Shown: positions 12,233 to 22,754, counted from the stretch's first letter. The stretch is DNA of 42,116 bases from Buttiauxella izardii (GCF_003601925.1 NZ_QZWH01000046.1:1-42116); one strand, 5' to 3'. Program-made: numbers and translations. Notes: generated by a model not told the origin, from the letters alone.

Positions 12233-14587
12233 ATGAATCCTGAGCGTTCTGAACGCATTGAAATCCCCGTATTGCCGTTGCGCGATGTGGTGGTTTATCC
12301 GCACATGGTAATTCCACTGTTTGTCGGGCGAGAAAAATCCATTCGTTGCCTGGAAGCGGCCATGGATCATGATAAAAAAATCATGCTGGTGGCGCAGAAA
12401 GAAGCCTCGACAGATGAGCCAGGTGTCAATGACCTGTTCTCAGTGGGAACCGTCGCATCCATCCTGCAAATGCTGAAACTGCCAGACGGCACCGTAAAAG
12501 TGCTGGTTGAAGGGTTACAGCGTGCGCGTATCACCACGCTTTCTGACAACGGTGACCATTTCTCAGCTCAGGCTGAGTACCTGAATTCGCCAGCTATCGA
12601 AGAGCGCGAACAGGAAGTGCTGGTGCGCACCGCGATTGGTCAGTTTGAAGGCTATATCAAACTGAACAAAAAAATCCCGCCAGAAGTGCTGACGTCACTG
12701 AACAGCATTGACGATCCTGCGCGTCTGGCTGACACCATCGCGGCCCATATGCCATTGAAACTGACTGACAAACAGTCGGTTCTTGAGATGTCCGATATTA
12801 ACGAACGTCTTGAATATCTGATGGCGATGATGGAGTCGGAAATCGATCTGCTGCAGGTTGAGAAGCGTATTCGCAACCGTGTTAAAAAGCAGATGGAAAA
12901 GAGCCAGCGTGAGTACTATCTGAATGAGCAAATGAAAGCCATTCAGAAAGAACTCGGCGAAATGGACGACACGCCAGATGAAAACGAAGCGCTAAAACGC
13001 AAAATTGATGCGGCGAAAATGCCGAAAGAAGCGCGTGAAAAAACCGAAGCGGAACTGCAAAAACTGAAAATGATGTCGCCAATGTCTGCGGAAGCTACCG
13101 TAGTGCGTGGTTACATCGATTGGATGGTGCAGGTGCCGTGGAATGCGCGCAGCAAAGTGAAAAAAGATCTGCGTCAGGCGCAGGAAGTCCTCGATACCGA
13201 TCACTACGGCCTTGAGCGCGTAAAAGATCGTATCCTGGAATACCTCGCAGTCCAGAGCCGCGTTAACAAGCTCAAAGGGCCAATCCTGTGCCTGGTTGGG
13301 CCTCCAGGCGTAGGTAAAACCTCACTGGGTCAGTCCATCGCGCGTGCGACCGGGCGTAAATATGTACGTATGGCATTGGGCGGCGTGCGTGACGAAGCGG
13401 AAATTCGCGGTCACCGTCGTACTTACATCGGCTCCATGCCAGGTAAATTAATTCAGAAAATGGCGAAAGTGGGCGTTAAAAACCCATTATTCCTGTTGGA
13501 TGAAATCGACAAAATGTCTTCCGACATGCGTGGCGATCCGGCATCTGCTCTTCTGGAAGTTCTTGATCCAGAACAGAACGTGGCGTTCAACGACCACTAT
13601 CTGGAAGTGGATTACGATCTCAGCGACGTGATGTTCGTGGCAACGTCTAACTCCATGAATATTCCGGCACCGCTGCTGGATCGTATGGAAGTGATTCGTC
13701 TGTCCGGCTATACCGAAGACGAGAAGCTGAACATTGCTAAACAGCACTTGCTGACCAAGCAAATTGAACGTAACGCACTGAAAAAAGGCGAAATCACGGT
13801 ACACGATAGTGCCATTTCCGGCATTATCCGTTACTACACCCGTGAAGCGGGCGTACGTAGCCTGGAACGTGAAATTTCCAAACTGTGTCGTAAAGCGGTT
13901 AAACAGCTGCTGCTGGATAAAACGCTTAAGCACATCGAAATCGACGGCGATAACCTGAAAGATTTCCTGGGCGTACAGCGCTTTGACTACGGTCGTGCAG
14001 ACAGCGAAAACCGTGTCGGTCAGGTAACTGGCCTTGCGTGGACTGAAGTGGGCGGCGACCTGCTGACCATTGAAACAGCCTGTGTGCCGGGTAAAGGCAA
14101 GCTGACTTACACCGGTTCTCTGGGTGAAGTCATGCAGGAGTCTATCCAGGCTGCGCTGACCGTGGTGCGTGCGCGTGCGGAGAAATTGGGCATCAACGCT
14201 GATTTCTACGAAAAACGCGACATCCACGTTCACGTGCCGGAAGGTGCGACGCCGAAAGATGGCCCAAGTGCCGGTATTGCAATGTGTACCGCATTGGTAT
14301 CGTGCCTGACGGGTAACCCTGTTCGTGCAGATGTCGCGATGACCGGTGAAATCACGCTGCGTGGTCAGGTTCTGCCAATCGGTGGTTTGAAAGAAAAACT
14401 GCTGGCGGCACACCGTGGTGGCATCAAAACAGTTCTGATTCCGGATGAAAATAAACGTGATCTGGAAGAGATTCCTGACAACGTTATCGCCGACCTGGAT
14501 ATCCATCCGGTGAAGCGAATTGAGGAAGTTCTGGCCCTTGCATTGCAGAACGAACCCTACGGAATGCAGGTTGTAACCGCAAAATAG
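12233..14587 (+). CDS. lon: ATP-dependent protease La (Lon)
   Basis: Lon is a hexameric AAA+ serine protease that degrades misfolded proteins and short-lived regulators such as SulA and RcsA. The 784 residues equal the E. coli length. The N-terminal LON domain begins [16 protein letters not shown]. The central ATPase has Walker A GPPGVGKT and Walker B FLLDEIDK. The protease domain has the catalytic dyad Ser679 in PKDGPSAG and Lys722 in LKEK. It is monocistronic, between clpX and hupB, with its own heat-shock-type promoter and a terminator behind it. Confidence 0.99.
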   Translation: MNPERSERIEIPVLPLRDVVVYPHMVIPLFVGREKSIRCLEAAMDHDKKIMLVAQKEASTDEPGVNDLFSVGTVASILQMLKLPDGTVKVLVEGLQRARITTLSDNGDHFSAQAEYLNSPAIEEREQEVLVRTAIGQFEGYIKLNKKIPPEVLTSLNSIDDPARLADTIAAHMPLKLTDKQSVLEMSDINERLEYLMAMMESEIDLLQVEKRIRNRVKKQMEKSQREYYLNEQMKAIQKELGEMDDTPDENEALKRKIDAAKMPKEAREKTEAELQKLKMMSPMSAEATVVRGYIDWMVQVPWNARSKVKKDLRQAQEVLDTDHYGLERVKDRILEYLAVQSRVNKLKGPILCLVGPPGVGKTSLGQSIARATGRKYVRMALGGVRDEAEIRGHRRTYIGSMPGKLIQKMAKVGVKNPLFLLDEIDKMSSDMRGDPASALLEVLDPEQNVAFNDHYLEVDYDLSDVMFVATSNSMNIPAPLLDRMEVIRLSGYTEDEKLNIAKQHLLTKQIERNALKKGEITVHDSAISGIIRYYTREAGVRSLEREISKLCRKAVKQLLLDKTLKHIEIDGDNLKDFLGVQRFDYGRADSENRVGQVTGLAWTEVGGDLLTIETACVPGKGKLTYTGSLGEVMQESIQAALTVVRARAEKLGINADFYEKRDIHVHVPEGATPKDGPSAGIAMCTALVSCLTGNPVRADVAMTGEITLRGQVLPIGGLKEKLLAAHRGGIKTVLIPDENKRDLEEIPDNVIADLDIHPVKRIEEVLALALQNEPYGMQVVTAK

Positions 14588-14619
14588 TGACCTGACGCAT
14601 ATTCAGTGCATAAAATCAG

Positions 14620-14656
14620 AGCTGGCTGGTGAATTGTCACTTGCCAGCTTTTTTTT
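14620..14656 (+). terminator. Rho-independent terminator of lon
   Basis: AGCTGGC at 14620-14626 pairs with GCCAGCT at 14643-14649, with an inner GTGA/TCAC helix, followed by a run of T residues. It lies 32 bases after the lon stop. Confidence 0.9.
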
Positions 14657-14704
14657 GTATCGCTACTTTAGACTGCTGGCGATGCTTGTCCTGAACAACG
14701 GGTG

Positions 14705-14733
14705 TTGTAAGGGCATGACAGGCCTGCTATAAC
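14705..14733 (+). promoter_or_regulatory. Candidate hupB promoter
   Basis: TTGTAA at 14705-14710 and TATAAC at 14728-14733 are separated by exactly 17 bases, a good sigma-70 arrangement 65 bases before hupB. E. coli hupB uses several promoters, so others may exist in this gap. Confidence 0.6.
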
Positions 14734-14797
14734 TGCTGCGCGGTCGCACTTTGAAGGATTCAGGTGCGATATAAATTATAAAGAGAGGAAGAGAAGA

Positions 14798-15070
14798 GTG
14801 AACAAATCTCAACTGATAGACAAAATTGCCGCCGATGCTGATATTTCTAAAGCCGCGGCTGGACGTGCATTAGACGCTGTGATTACTTCTGTTACCGAAT
14901 CTCTGCAATCTGGGGAAGAAGTAGCATTAGTTGGCTTTGGTACTTTCGCTGTTAAAGATCGTGCTGCCCGTACAGGCCGCAACCCTCAGACAGGCAAAGA
15001 AATCACCATCGCTGCTGCAAAAGTTCCAGGGTTCCGTGCAGGTAAAGCGCTGAAAGAAGCGGTTAACTGA
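14798..15070 (+). CDS. hupB: DNA-binding protein HU-beta
   Basis: HU-beta is a nucleoid protein that binds and bends DNA without strong sequence preference, as a homodimer or with HU-alpha. The 90 residues equal the E. coli length. The DNA-binding arm segment [10 protein letters not shown] and the core [17 protein letters not shown] are present. The start codon is GTG, as in E. coli hupB, with GAGGAAGAG a few bases upstream. It is transcribed alone, between lon and ppiD, and followed by a strong terminator. Confidence 0.99.
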   Translation: MNKSQLIDKIAADADISKAAAGRALDAVITSVTESLQSGEEVALVGFGTFAVKDRAARTGRNPQTGKEITIAAAKVPGFRAGKALKEAVN

Positions 15071-15108
15071 TTTATCGTCCGTTTACAGGGCAAGTAAAGT
15101 TAGGTCAG

Positions 15109-15135
15109 GGCGCATCGTTAGATGTGCCTTTTTTT
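15109..15135 (+). terminator. Rho-independent terminator of hupB
   Basis: GGCGCATC at 15109-15116 pairs with GATGTGCC at 15121-15128 (one G-T pair) around GTTA, followed by seven T residues. Confidence 0.92.
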
Positions 15136-15297
15136 ATGCCCGATGGTTAATTTTGCGCATCTTTGATGATTTGAGCCGGTTTTCTTGTCACAATACCCGC
15201 TTGCACACAGCGGCACAGCAGTACGCGTATTCAGGGATGCCCATTTAGCGACTGCGCTGGGTTTACCATTCACACTACAGTGGAGTGTTGTTACACC

Positions 15298-17172
15298 ATG
15301 ATGGACAATTTACGTACGGCGGCCAACAGCCTCGTAATCAAGATCATTTTCGGGATCATTATCGTGTCATTCATTTTGACTGGCGTGAGTGGATACCTGA
15401 TTGGCGGAAGTGCCAACTACGCCGCAAAAGTGAATGGCCAGGAAATCAGCCGTGGTCAGTTTGAAAATGCCGTTGCCAGTGAGCGTAATCGCCAACAGCA
15501 ACAGCTTGGCGAACAGTTCTCTGTCATGGCTGCCAATGAAGGCTACATGAAGCAGATGCGCCAGCAGGTACTGTCACGCCTGATTGATGAAGCGTTAATG
15601 GACCAATACGCGAAGCATCTGGGTCTGGGCATTAGCGACGAACAAATCAAACTCGCCATCTTTAAAGAGCCTGCTTTCCAGAATAACGGCAAATTTGATA
15701 ACGCCCGTTATACCGCAATCATCAACAACATGGGGATGACTGCTGACCAATACGCACAAGCGCTGCGTAACCAACTCACGACTCAGCAACTGATAAGTGC
15801 TGTCGTTGGCACAGATTTCATGCTGGCGGGTGAAACTGACGAACTGGCCGCTTTGGTATCGCAACAGCGTGTGGTTCGTGAAGCGACTATTGATGTGAAC
15901 GCCCTGGCGGCGAAGCAAGAAGCGACCGAGCAGGAAATCAACACCAGCTACGAGCAAAACAAAAACCAATACATTGCGCCTGAGCAGTTCAAAGTCAGCT
16001 ACATCATGCTGGATGCTGCCTCCCAGAAAGCGGAAGTTGCGGATACCGATATCCAGTCTTACTACGACCAGCATCAGGACGAATTCACTCAGCCACAGCG
16101 TAACCGTTACAGCGTGATTCAGACCAAAACTGAAGCCGAAGCTAAAGCAGTGCTGGATGAGTTGAACAAAGGCGGCGACTTTGCGGCCCTGGCAAAAGAA
16201 AAATCTGCTGACATCATCTCTGCCCGCAACGGTGGTGACATGGGTTGGCTGGAGCCAGGCACCACGCCTGACGAGCTGAAAAATGCCGGTCTGAAAGACA
16301 AAGGCCAGTTGTCTGGTGTGATCAAATCTTCTGTTGGCTTCCTGGTGGTTCGTCTTGACGACATCCAGCCTGCGCAAACTAAACCGTTGTCTGAAGTGAA
16401 AGACGCGATTGCGGCGAAAGTGAAGCAAGAGAAAGCGGTTGATGCTTACTACGCGCTGCAACAAAAAGTGAGCGATGCAGCAAGCAACGATAACGAATCT
16501 CTGGCAAGTGCTGAAAAAGTGGCGGGTGTGAAAGCGGTTGAGACTGGCTGGTTCGGTCACGATAACTTACCGGCAGAGCTTAATTTCAAACCTGTTTCTG
16601 ATGCCATTTTCAATGGCGGTCTGGTTGGTGCAAACGGCGCACCGGGTATGAACTCTGACATCATTACTGTAGATGGTGACCGTGCGTTCGTTATCCGTAT
16701 CGCTGAACACAAAGCCGAAGCCATCAAACCATTAGCGGAAGTCCGTGACCAGGTTATCGCGAAGGTTAAATACCAGAAAGCTGAACAACAAGCGAAGCTG
16801 GATGCTGATAAAACGCTGAACGCTCTGAAAATGGGCAAAGGCGATGAAGCGATGAAAGCGGCGGGCTTGAGCTTCGGTACTGCGAAAACTGTCGTGCGTA
16901 CAGGCCAGGATCCTATCAGCCAGGCGGCCTTCTCACTGCCGTTACCAGCCAAGGACAAACCTTCTTATGGCGTGGCTAACGATATGCAGGGCAACGTCGT
17001 TCTTTTAGCTGTGGATGAAGTTAAAGCCGGGGATATGCCAGCTGAACAGAAAAAAGCGATGGTTCAGGGTATCACCCAGAACAATGCGCAAATCTCGTTC
17101 GAAGCGTTGATGACCAGTCTGCGCAAAGAAGCGAAAATTAAGATGGGCGATATCGTCGATCAGCAGCAATAA
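15298..17172 (+). CDS. ppiD: Periplasmic chaperone PpiD (inner-membrane anchored)
   Basis: PpiD is an inner-membrane-anchored periplasmic chaperone near the Sec translocon that helps newly exported proteins. It contains an inactive or weak parvulin domain. The 624-residue product has one membrane segment at about residues 13-37 (SLVIKIIFGIIIVSFILTG), then SurA-like chaperone segments around a parvulin domain near 265-356 (GGDFAALAKEKSAD and GGDMGWLEPG). The start at 15298 (MMDNLRTAANS) matches E. coli; the frame opens slightly earlier at 15280. It sits between hupB and ybaV. Confidence 0.98.
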   Translation: MMDNLRTAANSLVIKIIFGIIIVSFILTGVSGYLIGGSANYAAKVNGQEISRGQFENAVASERNRQQQQLGEQFSVMAANEGYMKQMRQQVLSRLIDEALMDQYAKHLGLGISDEQIKLAIFKEPAFQNNGKFDNARYTAIINNMGMTADQYAQALRNQLTTQQLISAVVGTDFMLAGETDELAALVSQQRVVREATIDVNALAAKQEATEQEINTSYEQNKNQYIAPEQFKVSYIMLDAASQKAEVADTDIQSYYDQHQDEFTQPQRNRYSVIQTKTEAEAKAVLDELNKGGDFAALAKEKSADIISARNGGDMGWLEPGTTPDELKNAGLKDKGQLSGVIKSSVGFLVVRLDDIQPAQTKPLSEVKDAIAAKVKQEKAVDAYYALQQKVSDAASNDNESLASAEKVAGVKAVETGWFGHDNLPAELNFKPVSDAIFNGGLVGANGAPGMNSDIITVDGDRAFVIRIAEHKAEAIKPLAEVRDQVIAKVKYQKAEQQAKLDADKTLNALKMGKGDEAMKAAGLSFGTAKTVVRTGQDPISQAAFSLPLPAKDKPSYGVANDMQGNVVLLAVDEVKAGDMPAEQKKAMVQGITQNNAQISFEALMTSLRKEAKIKMGDIVDQQQ

Positions 17173-17216
17173 TTTTAGAGATTTCTCGCAGAGAACTGCA
17201 ACGTAATGCAACATTC

Positions 17217-17240
17217 AAAGGCCGCTTTCGCGGCCTTTTC
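17217..17240 (+). terminator. Rho-independent terminator of ppiD
   Basis: AAAGGCCGC at 17217-17225 and GCGGCCTTTT from 17230 form a perfect stem with a TTTC loop. It lies 45 bases after the ppiD stop. Confidence 0.85.
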
Positions 17241-17320
17241 CACATTTGAAGATTGCCATTTGTGCCTGTTTTTATCCCCGAGTAAGGTGGCCTCGCTGTC
17301 AACAAACAAGGAGATACAGC

Positions 17321-17698
17321 ATGAAACATGGAATCAAAAACGGGCTTAAAGCAGTGTGCATCGCCGTGGCATTTATTGGTGCAAGCGCATGTGTCCCGGC
17401 AACCGCTGCACCAGCCGTCGTGAAAAACGACACCGCACAACAACAAACTGGCAAAACCCCTGCGACTCCCGTACCGGTTGCCAAACCCGGCGATGCTGAC
17501 GATGGCGTCGTGAGTATTAACACCGCCAGCGCGGAAGCCCTGGCGCAGGCGATGAACGGTGTGGGTTTGAAAAAGGCGCAGTCGATTGTCAGCTATCGTG
17601 AAGAATACGGGCCGTTCAAAGCACTCGAGCAGCTTCAGGAGGTGCCAGGGATTGGTAGCGCGTTGGTAGAACGCAATCTGTCTCACATTAAGCTTTAA
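17321..17698 (+). CDS. ybaV: Helix-hairpin-helix DNA-binding protein YbaV (ComEA-like)
   Basis: YbaV is a secreted or periplasmic ComEA-type protein of unknown physiological role; relatives bind DNA during competence. The 125-residue product has an N-terminal signal-like hydrophobic segment (about residues 9-30), a low-complexity Ala/Pro/Thr linker, and a C-terminal tandem helix-hairpin-helix from about residue 64 (INTASAEALAQAMNGVG, then VPGIGSALVERN). The start at 17321 matches the E. coli N-terminus MKHGIK and has AAGGAGA upstream; the frame opens earlier at 17246 without support. Confidence 0.93.
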   Translation: MKHGIKNGLKAVCIAVAFIGASACVPATAAPAVVKNDTAQQQTGKTPATPVPVAKPGDADDGVVSINTASAEALAQAMNGVGLKKAQSIVSYREEYGPFKALEQLQEVPGIGSALVERNLSHIKL

Positions 17699-17747
17699 CG
17701 CTTAGTGCGGACGGCTCGCGTAGTCTAAAAAGTTTGCTATGCTAAAT

Positions 17748-17764
17748 CACAGGTCATACCAGTT
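17748..17764 (+). promoter_or_regulatory. Candidate FadR operator upstream of fadM
   Basis: CACAGGTCATACCAGTT resembles the FadR site form CTGGTNNNACCAG, with AGGT-CAT-ACCA at its core. E. coli fadM is known to be FadR-repressed. A possible -10 (TATGCT, 17738-17743) lies just upstream, so bound FadR would block transcription. The left half-site is imperfect. Confidence 0.45.
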
Positions 17765-17821
17765 GGGTGTGGCCTGTGTACCTCACCTGACTATTAAAAT
17801 TAAAGATAGGGTTTTAGCGCT

Positions 17822-18220
17822 ATGCAGACACATATCAAAGTCCGTGGTTACCACATGGACGTTTACCAACATGTAAACAACGCCCGCTACCTGGAGTTTC
17901 TTGAAGAGGCCCGCTGGGAAGGGCTGGAAAACGCGGCCGGGTTCAAATGGATGACGGACCACAACATCGCCTTCATCGTGGTGAATATCAATATTAACTA
18001 TCGCCGCCCGGCAGTGCTTGGCGATCTCCTGCTCATTGAAAGCAGTTTGCAGCAACTCAACGGCAAAAGCGGCGTACTGAGTCAGGTGGTTAAACTTGAG
18101 CCTGAAGGCGAAATCGTCGCCGATGCGTTACTGACATTCGTTTGTATTGATTTAAAAACTCAGAAGTCGGTTCCGCTGGAAGGGGAATTGCGCGAGAAGT
18201 TAGTGCAAATGATGGAGTAG
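17822..18220 (+). CDS. fadM: Long-chain acyl-CoA thioesterase FadM
   Basis: FadM is a hotdog-fold thioesterase that hydrolyses long-chain acyl-CoAs, notably dienoyl-CoA intermediates that stall beta-oxidation. The 132 residues equal the E. coli length. The 4-hydroxybenzoyl-CoA thioesterase-type active-site segment is at residues 10-21, with Asp13 and His17 in YHMDVYQHVNNARY. It is a single-gene unit, convergent with queC, with a FadR-like site upstream. Confidence 0.97.
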   Translation: MQTHIKVRGYHMDVYQHVNNARYLEFLEEARWEGLENAAGFKWMTDHNIAFIVVNININYRRPAVLGDLLLIESSLQQLNGKSGVLSQVVKLEPEGEIVADALLTFVCIDLKTQKSVPLEGELREKLVQMME

Positions 18221-18249
18221 CGGAGATTCTGAATAGCGGAAAGAAAACA

Positions 18250-18269
18250 GGCGTGGCAAACACCACGCC
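18250..18269. terminator. Hairpin between convergent fadM and queC
   Basis: GGCGTGG at 18250-18256 pairs with CCACGCC at 18263-18269. The gap between the two convergent genes is only 56 bases, so it may end transcripts from both sides. The T-tracts are weak. Confidence 0.5.
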
Positions 18270-18276
18270 CATCGAA

Positions 18277-18972
18277 TTATTTGAGGCCGGTTTTCTTTTT
18301 CATCGCCGCCATTACGGTTGGCTTATCCGCCAGATAATGATTAAGGCCGTTTGCCCGTAAGTTGCAGGCCGCACATTCACCACAGCCATCGCCCTGAATC
18401 CCGTTGTAACAGGTCAGCGTGTCGTTACGCACCAAATCCAGTTGCTGCCAGTAATCCGCCAGCGCCCAGGTTTCGGCTTTATCCAGCCACATTAATGGGG
18501 TTTCAAAACGAACATCACGGCCCATACCAAGGCTGACGGCGTGATTCAGTGCTTTTACGAACTCATCGCGGCAGTCCGGGTAGCCGGAGAAATCAGTTTC
18601 ACAAACGCCAGTGATCACCGCTTCAGCTTCGACCTGATACGCATAAATCGCCGTCAGGGTCAGGAACAGAATATTGCGTCCCGGCACAAAAGTGCTCGGT
18701 ATCCCTTTTTCTTCAGGATCATATCCAGGCACCGGAATGCTATCGCGCGTCAGGCTGCTGACGGCTAATTCATTTAGCAATGTGACATCCAGAACTTTGT
18801 GCGCACGAGCGCCCAGTTTCAGTGAAAGCTCACGAGCAACATCAATCTCAGCGCGGTGACGTTGGCCATAATCAAACGTCACACAATGGACTTCATCATA
18901 CTGCTGTAATGCCTGAATCAGGCAGGTTGTGGAATCCTGGCCACCACTAAAGACGACAACTGCACGTTTCAT
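18277..18972 (-). CDS. queC: 7-cyano-7-deazaguanine synthase QueC
   Basis: QueC converts 7-carboxy-7-deazaguanine to preQ0 using ATP and ammonia, in the queuosine tRNA modification pathway. The 231 residues equal the E. coli length. The ATP pyrophosphatase P-loop SGGQDS is at residues 9-14. The C-terminal zinc site is intact, with four Cys in the [16 protein letters not shown] segment (about residues 188-203). It is convergent with fadM and downstream of ybaE on the same strand. Confidence 0.98.
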   Translation of the reverse strand: MKRAVVVFSGGQDSTTCLIQALQQYDEVHCVTFDYGQRHRAEIDVARELSLKLGARAHKVLDVTLLNELAVSSLTRDSIPVPGYDPEEKGIPSTFVPGRNILFLTLTAIYAYQVEAEAVITGVCETDFSGYPDCRDEFVKALNHAVSLGMGRDVRFETPLMWLDKAETWALADYWQQLDLVRNDTLTCYNGIQGDGCGECAACNLRANGLNHYLADKPTVMAAMKKKTGLK

Positions 18973-19037
18973 GAGTTTTCCTGTAGGACATGTAAAAACA
19001 TATGTTAACGCCTAAGCCCATTGGCTGCCCAGCTTCT

Positions 19038-20741
19038 TCATATCATCACCGGCGGTGGCAACCAGGCCTGGGTGAAATCGAACCAGCCCCAGGCATTAAG
19101 CTCAATACCGTTAACGCCCGGAGGCGCGCTGATCTGGTAGCGGTAATTGAACAGCGGTGAAACAATCGCATCGCGCATCAACGCGCTGAATACTTCCTGC
19201 AAACCAGCGTTGCGGGCACTTTCTTGCGGATGTATTTGTACCGCATCAAGCGTTGCCTGCAAGTGCACGTACTGACTCTCCGTGAGCACCGCAGGCCAGA
19301 TGACATCGCTGCGCAACCACTGCTCCAGCGTATAAACCGGCGCTTCGCCAATCAACCGGTCGCCCATCATTAAATCGGCATCTGCCAGGGCATCACAACC
19401 CGTCCAGTTTTTGGCGTCATGGAACACCAGCGTTAGTTCACAGCCTGAATCGGCCAGATACGTTTTTAGCTGTTGCGCCATAACGTGCAGTTCGACTGGC
19501 AAATGATAAAGCAACGTCAATCGCGGCGGCAGCGGCACCGCTTTGCAATGGCGCCATTCGGGGATCTTCCAGCCGGGGATCATCTCAACGCTTGGCGTGA
19601 TCAGCGATTCGTCTACCGGCAGGCTGGCGATCAACTGCTGCTGGTGGATGATCTGCATCAGGAAGCGCGCCTGCTCCGGTGACAAATTGCTGTTTTGTTT
19701 GACCGCCAGATAGCAAAAACCCAGGCTGATGCTGTTACTGACGGGGCGCAAATGCACCAGTTCGTCTTGCTGGCCGATAGCGATTTGCACCGGATGGCGG
19801 CAACTGGTGCCCAGTTCCGTGTCGAATAACTGCGGCGTAATCCAGTATTCCACGGCTTTCAGCAGCGGATGGCTGAGATGATAAGACTCAAAACTTTCGA
19901 TGCGCACCAGGCTTTCTTTAAAGCTGCTGATACGAAACGGCCCGCAGCCTATTTGGCTGTCATCGGGATGGGCCAGACGGCTGCAATAACTCGCCAGCCG
20001 GTGTGCCAGCCAATAATCCGGGGTGTGCAGGATAAAACGGATACATTGCGTATGGGTCAGTTCAATGCTTTTCACGCTAATAAACAGGCGTCGTATGGCC
20101 GGAAGCGTTAACAGCATCATAAGCCGCTGTTGTAACTGAGCGGTTTCTACCGGTTCGCCGTTGTGCCAGTGCAATGTGGAGCGAATGAAAAAGTACCAGT
20201 TCAGACCATCTTCTGAGACTTGCCAGTGATGAGCGAGATCGGGCTGTGGAGCCGGACTATTTGAAGTGAAACGGGTCAACCCGGCAAAAATTTGCCCGGC
20301 TAAATGCTGTTCGGCGCGGCCTGGCAGAAACCCCGGCTGCAAGGGTTCGAGCGGGCGGTAATAGGGAATACGCAGCGTTGGCGTGTCGTTTTGCCATTGC
20401 CCACCGAGGAACGGTTGCAGTAGCTGGCGCAATTGTTCCGGGGCGATTTGCGCAAGCTCCAGCGCATTCTGATGCTGCCCTTTGTGCAGCACTTGTTCCA
20501 TCATTCCCGAGCGCACGCTCTCTGGCGTCACCAGAAAAGTGAGCGTGCCGCGTTTCCCGCGCCCGGACTGCGCGTGCCACGTCAGCCAGCCCGCATCTTG
20601 CAGCTGATTCAACAACGTGCGCACATGGCGCTCACTGCAAAAACAGCGCGCAGCGAGTTCTGCCACGGTGACTTGCTGTGTTTCTCCCGCTGAAGGCTGC
20701 CACAAACGCAGGAACTGATTGAGTCGATTTAACAAGCGCAT
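19038..20741 (-). CDS. ybaE: SgrR-family protein YbaE (winged HTH plus solute-binding domain)
   Basis: YbaE is a relative of the sugar-phosphate stress regulator SgrR; its target and ligand are not known. The 567-residue product has an N-terminal winged-helix DNA-binding region (about residues 1-115, with ELAARCFCSERHVRTLLNQL as recognition region). A peptide/nickel-type solute-binding domain (SBP_bac_5) fills about 160-567. There is no signal peptide, consistent with a cytoplasmic sensor-regulator. It is divergent from cof, whose start is 102 bases away. Confidence 0.92.
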   Translation of the reverse strand: MRLLNRLNQFLRLWQPSAGETQQVTVAELAARCFCSERHVRTLLNQLQDAGWLTWHAQSGRGKRGTLTFLVTPESVRSGMMEQVLHKGQHQNALELAQIAPEQLRQLLQPFLGGQWQNDTPTLRIPYYRPLEPLQPGFLPGRAEQHLAGQIFAGLTRFTSNSPAPQPDLAHHWQVSEDGLNWYFFIRSTLHWHNGEPVETAQLQQRLMMLLTLPAIRRLFISVKSIELTHTQCIRFILHTPDYWLAHRLASYCSRLAHPDDSQIGCGPFRISSFKESLVRIESFESYHLSHPLLKAVEYWITPQLFDTELGTSCRHPVQIAIGQQDELVHLRPVSNSISLGFCYLAVKQNSNLSPEQARFLMQIIHQQQLIASLPVDESLITPSVEMIPGWKIPEWRHCKAVPLPPRLTLLYHLPVELHVMAQQLKTYLADSGCELTLVFHDAKNWTGCDALADADLMMGDRLIGEAPVYTLEQWLRSDVIWPAVLTESQYVHLQATLDAVQIHPQESARNAGLQEVFSALMRDAIVSPLFNYRYQISAPPGVNGIELNAWGWFDFTQAWLPPPVMI

Positions 20742-20843
20742 AAGATAAACCCGGAACGATTTTCAGAAAGTATTCACTATTAGTTCCGTATATGCCAGGT
20801 GATACTAACAGCCGTGTTTTAGTCGTCACAAACTGGAGTGAAA

Positions 20844-21665
20844 ATGGCTCGTCTGGCTGCGTTTGATATGGATGGCACGTTGTTAATGCCCAATCATCTT
20901 TTGGGTGAAGAAACCGTGCACACCCTTAACCGCCTGCGCAATGAACGTCAGATGACTCTCGCGTTTGCCACAGGTCGTCATGTGCTGGAAATGCGCCATG
21001 TGCTGAGCAAACTCGAACTGGAAGCGTTTTTGATCACCGGCAACGGGACGCGCATCCACTCAACGCAGGGTGATCTTTTGCATCTCCAGGATCTGTCGCC
21101 TGAGGCGGCAGAAATGGTTATCCACGGCAACTGGGATACTCAAGCGAGCCTGCATGTGTTTAATGACACCGGTTGGCTGACTCAATTTGAAGTCGGCGAA
21201 CTACTGAACGCCCATGTATACAGCGGCTTTAGCCCGAAAATTGTCGACGTTAAACGCATCCCTTCCAATGAAGTGACCAAGATTTGTTTCTGTGGCCCGC
21301 ATGACGATCTTTTGCGTCTGAAAGTTCAATTGGATGAGGTTCTGGGTGGCCGTGCATTTTTATGTTTCTCGGCAGTCGATTGCCTGGAAGTGTTACCGAT
21401 TGGCTGCAACAAAGGTGCCGCGCTGAATGTGTTGAGCCAGCACCTCGGCCTGAAGATGGAAGATTGTATGGCGTTTGGCGACGCGATGAACGACCGCGAA
21501 ATGCTCTCAAGCGTGGGTCATGGATTGATCATGGGCAACGCGATGGCGCAATTGAAAGCAGATTTACCGCATTTACCTGTTATTGGTCACTGCAATAAAC
21601 AGGCTGTTTCTCATTATTTGACGCATTGGCTGGACACACCAAATCTCACTTATTCCCCCGAATGA
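20844..21665 (+). CDS. cof: HMP-PP phosphatase Cof (HAD family)
   Basis: Cof is a haloacid dehalogenase-type phosphatase that in E. coli hydrolyses the thiamin precursor HMP-diphosphate and sugar phosphates. The 273-residue product has the catalytic Asp8 and Asp10 in [16 protein letters not shown] (motif II area), and [10 protein letters not shown] as the metal-binding motif IV. A start six bases earlier (GTG at 20838) is possible, but ATG 20844 has GGAG five bases before it and gives the conserved [11 protein letters not shown]. It is divergent from ybaE and convergent with cdsH. Confidence 0.96.
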   Translation: MARLAAFDMDGTLLMPNHLLGEETVHTLNRLRNERQMTLAFATGRHVLEMRHVLSKLELEAFLITGNGTRIHSTQGDLLHLQDLSPEAAEMVIHGNWDTQASLHVFNDTGWLTQFEVGELLNAHVYSGFSPKIVDVKRIPSNEVTKICFCGPHDDLLRLKVQLDEVLGGRAFLCFSAVDCLEVLPIGCNKGAALNVLSQHLGLKMEDCMAFGDAMNDREMLSSVGHGLIMGNAMAQLKADLPHLPVIGHCNKQAVSHYLTHWLDTPNLTYSPE

Positions 21666-21679
21666 CGAGACTTTGCAGC

Positions 21680-21709
21680 AGGCCGGATGAATATCCGGCC
21701 TATTTTTTT
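21680..21709 (+). terminator. Rho-independent terminator of cof
   Basis: AGGCCGGAT at 21680-21688 pairs perfectly with ATCCGGCCT at 21693-21701 around GAAT, followed by A and a run of seven T residues that reaches the stop codon of convergent cdsH. Confidence 0.93.
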
Positions 21710-22754
21710 ACTTAATCAATTTATCAATCTCAGCACGCCACTGCCCGACATCACCGATATTCGCCTTCACCCATTCTGCGTTGTAATAGGTTTCCAGATA
21801 ACGTTCACCGCTATCGCAAAGCAGCGTCACAATCGAACCGCTACGGCCTTCTTCACGCATCTGTGCAGCCAGTTGCAACACGCCCCACATATTGGTGCCG
21901 GTGGAAGCGCCCACTTTGCGCCCCAGAACCGTTTCCAGCCATTGCATGGTGGCAATACTGGCGGCATCCGGCACGCGCATCATGTCGTCAATCACATCCG
22001 GAATAAACGACGGCTCGCAGCGTGGGCGGCCAATCCCTTCAATTTTGCTCCCGACTGCGCTGCGCAAGCTGCAATCGCGATTCTGCCAGTAATCCATAAA
22101 CACTGAATTTTGCGGGTCAACCACCGTCAGTTTTGTTGGGTAGCCCTGGTAACGTAAATAACGACCAATCGTGGCGGATGTGCCGCCGGTGCCTGCGCTC
22201 ATCACAACGTAATCCGGCACCGGATGCGGTTCATGTTCCATCTGGCGGAAAATACTGTCAGCGATATTGTTATTGCCGCGCCAGTCGGTTGCGCGCTCGG
22301 CGTAGGTGAACTGGTCCATATAATGGCCGTTCAGTTCGCGCTCCAGCATTTCGGATGCCGCGTAGATTTCACACGCGCTCTCGACGAAATGGCAGCGGCC
22401 GCCATAAAACTCAATTTGTTCTACTTTGCGTTTCGCGGTGCAGGCGGGCATCACCGCGATAAACGGCAGTCCTAACAGGCGGGCGAAATAGGCTTCGGAC
22501 ACGGCAGTTGAACCGGAAGAGGCTTCAATGATCGTCGTCCCTTCGTTAATCCAGCCGTTACACAACCCATACAGAAACAGCGAGCGTGCCAGGCGATGTT
22601 TCAGGCTGCCGGTCGGGTGGGTGCTTTCATCTTTCAGATACAACTGAATACCGGGAAAACCAGGCAGCGCCAGGCGAATCAAATGTGTATCGGCGGAGCG
22701 TTGGTAATCGGCGTTAATTTCGCTAATGGCGTGGTTTACCCAGGTGCTGGTCAT
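21708..22754 (-). CDS. cdsH: PLP-dependent cysteine desulfhydrase (CdsH type)
   Basis: A fold-type II pyridoxal-phosphate enzyme of the cysteine synthase family. In Salmonella the protein encoded next to ybaO at this locus, CdsH (STM0458), is the main cysteine desulfhydrase, releasing pyruvate, ammonia and sulfide from L-cysteine; I infer the same here from family and position. The 348 residues include the PLP lysine Lys52 in PTGSLKHR, the substrate loop SSGST at 79-83, and the glycine-rich phosphate loop [10 protein letters not shown]. It is divergent from decR, 126 bases away. E. coli K-12 lacks this gene here. A cystathionine beta-synthase-like role is the main alternative. Confidence 0.85.
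   Translation of the reverse strand: MTSTWVNHAISEINADYQRSADTHLIRLALPGFPGIQLYLKDESTHPTGSLKHRLARSLFLYGLCNGWINEGTTIIEASSGSTAVSEAYFARLLGLPFIAVMPACTAKRKVEQIEFYGGRCHFVESACEIYAASEMLERELNGHYMDQFTYAERATDWRGNNNIADSIFRQMEHEPHPVPDYVVMSAGTGGTSATIGRYLRYQGYPTKLTVVDPQNSVFMDYWQNRDCSLRSAVGSKIEGIGRPRCEPSFIPDVIDDMMRVPDAASIATMQWLETVLGRKVGASTGTNMWGVLQLAAQMREEGRSGSIVTLLCDSGERYLETYYNAEWVKANIGDVGQWRAEIDKLIK

Noticed and set aside
13487-14506. Open frame of 339 codons antisense to lon
   Set aside because: Shadow of lon with unnatural composition and no domain; the same pattern recurs opposite clpX and ppiD.
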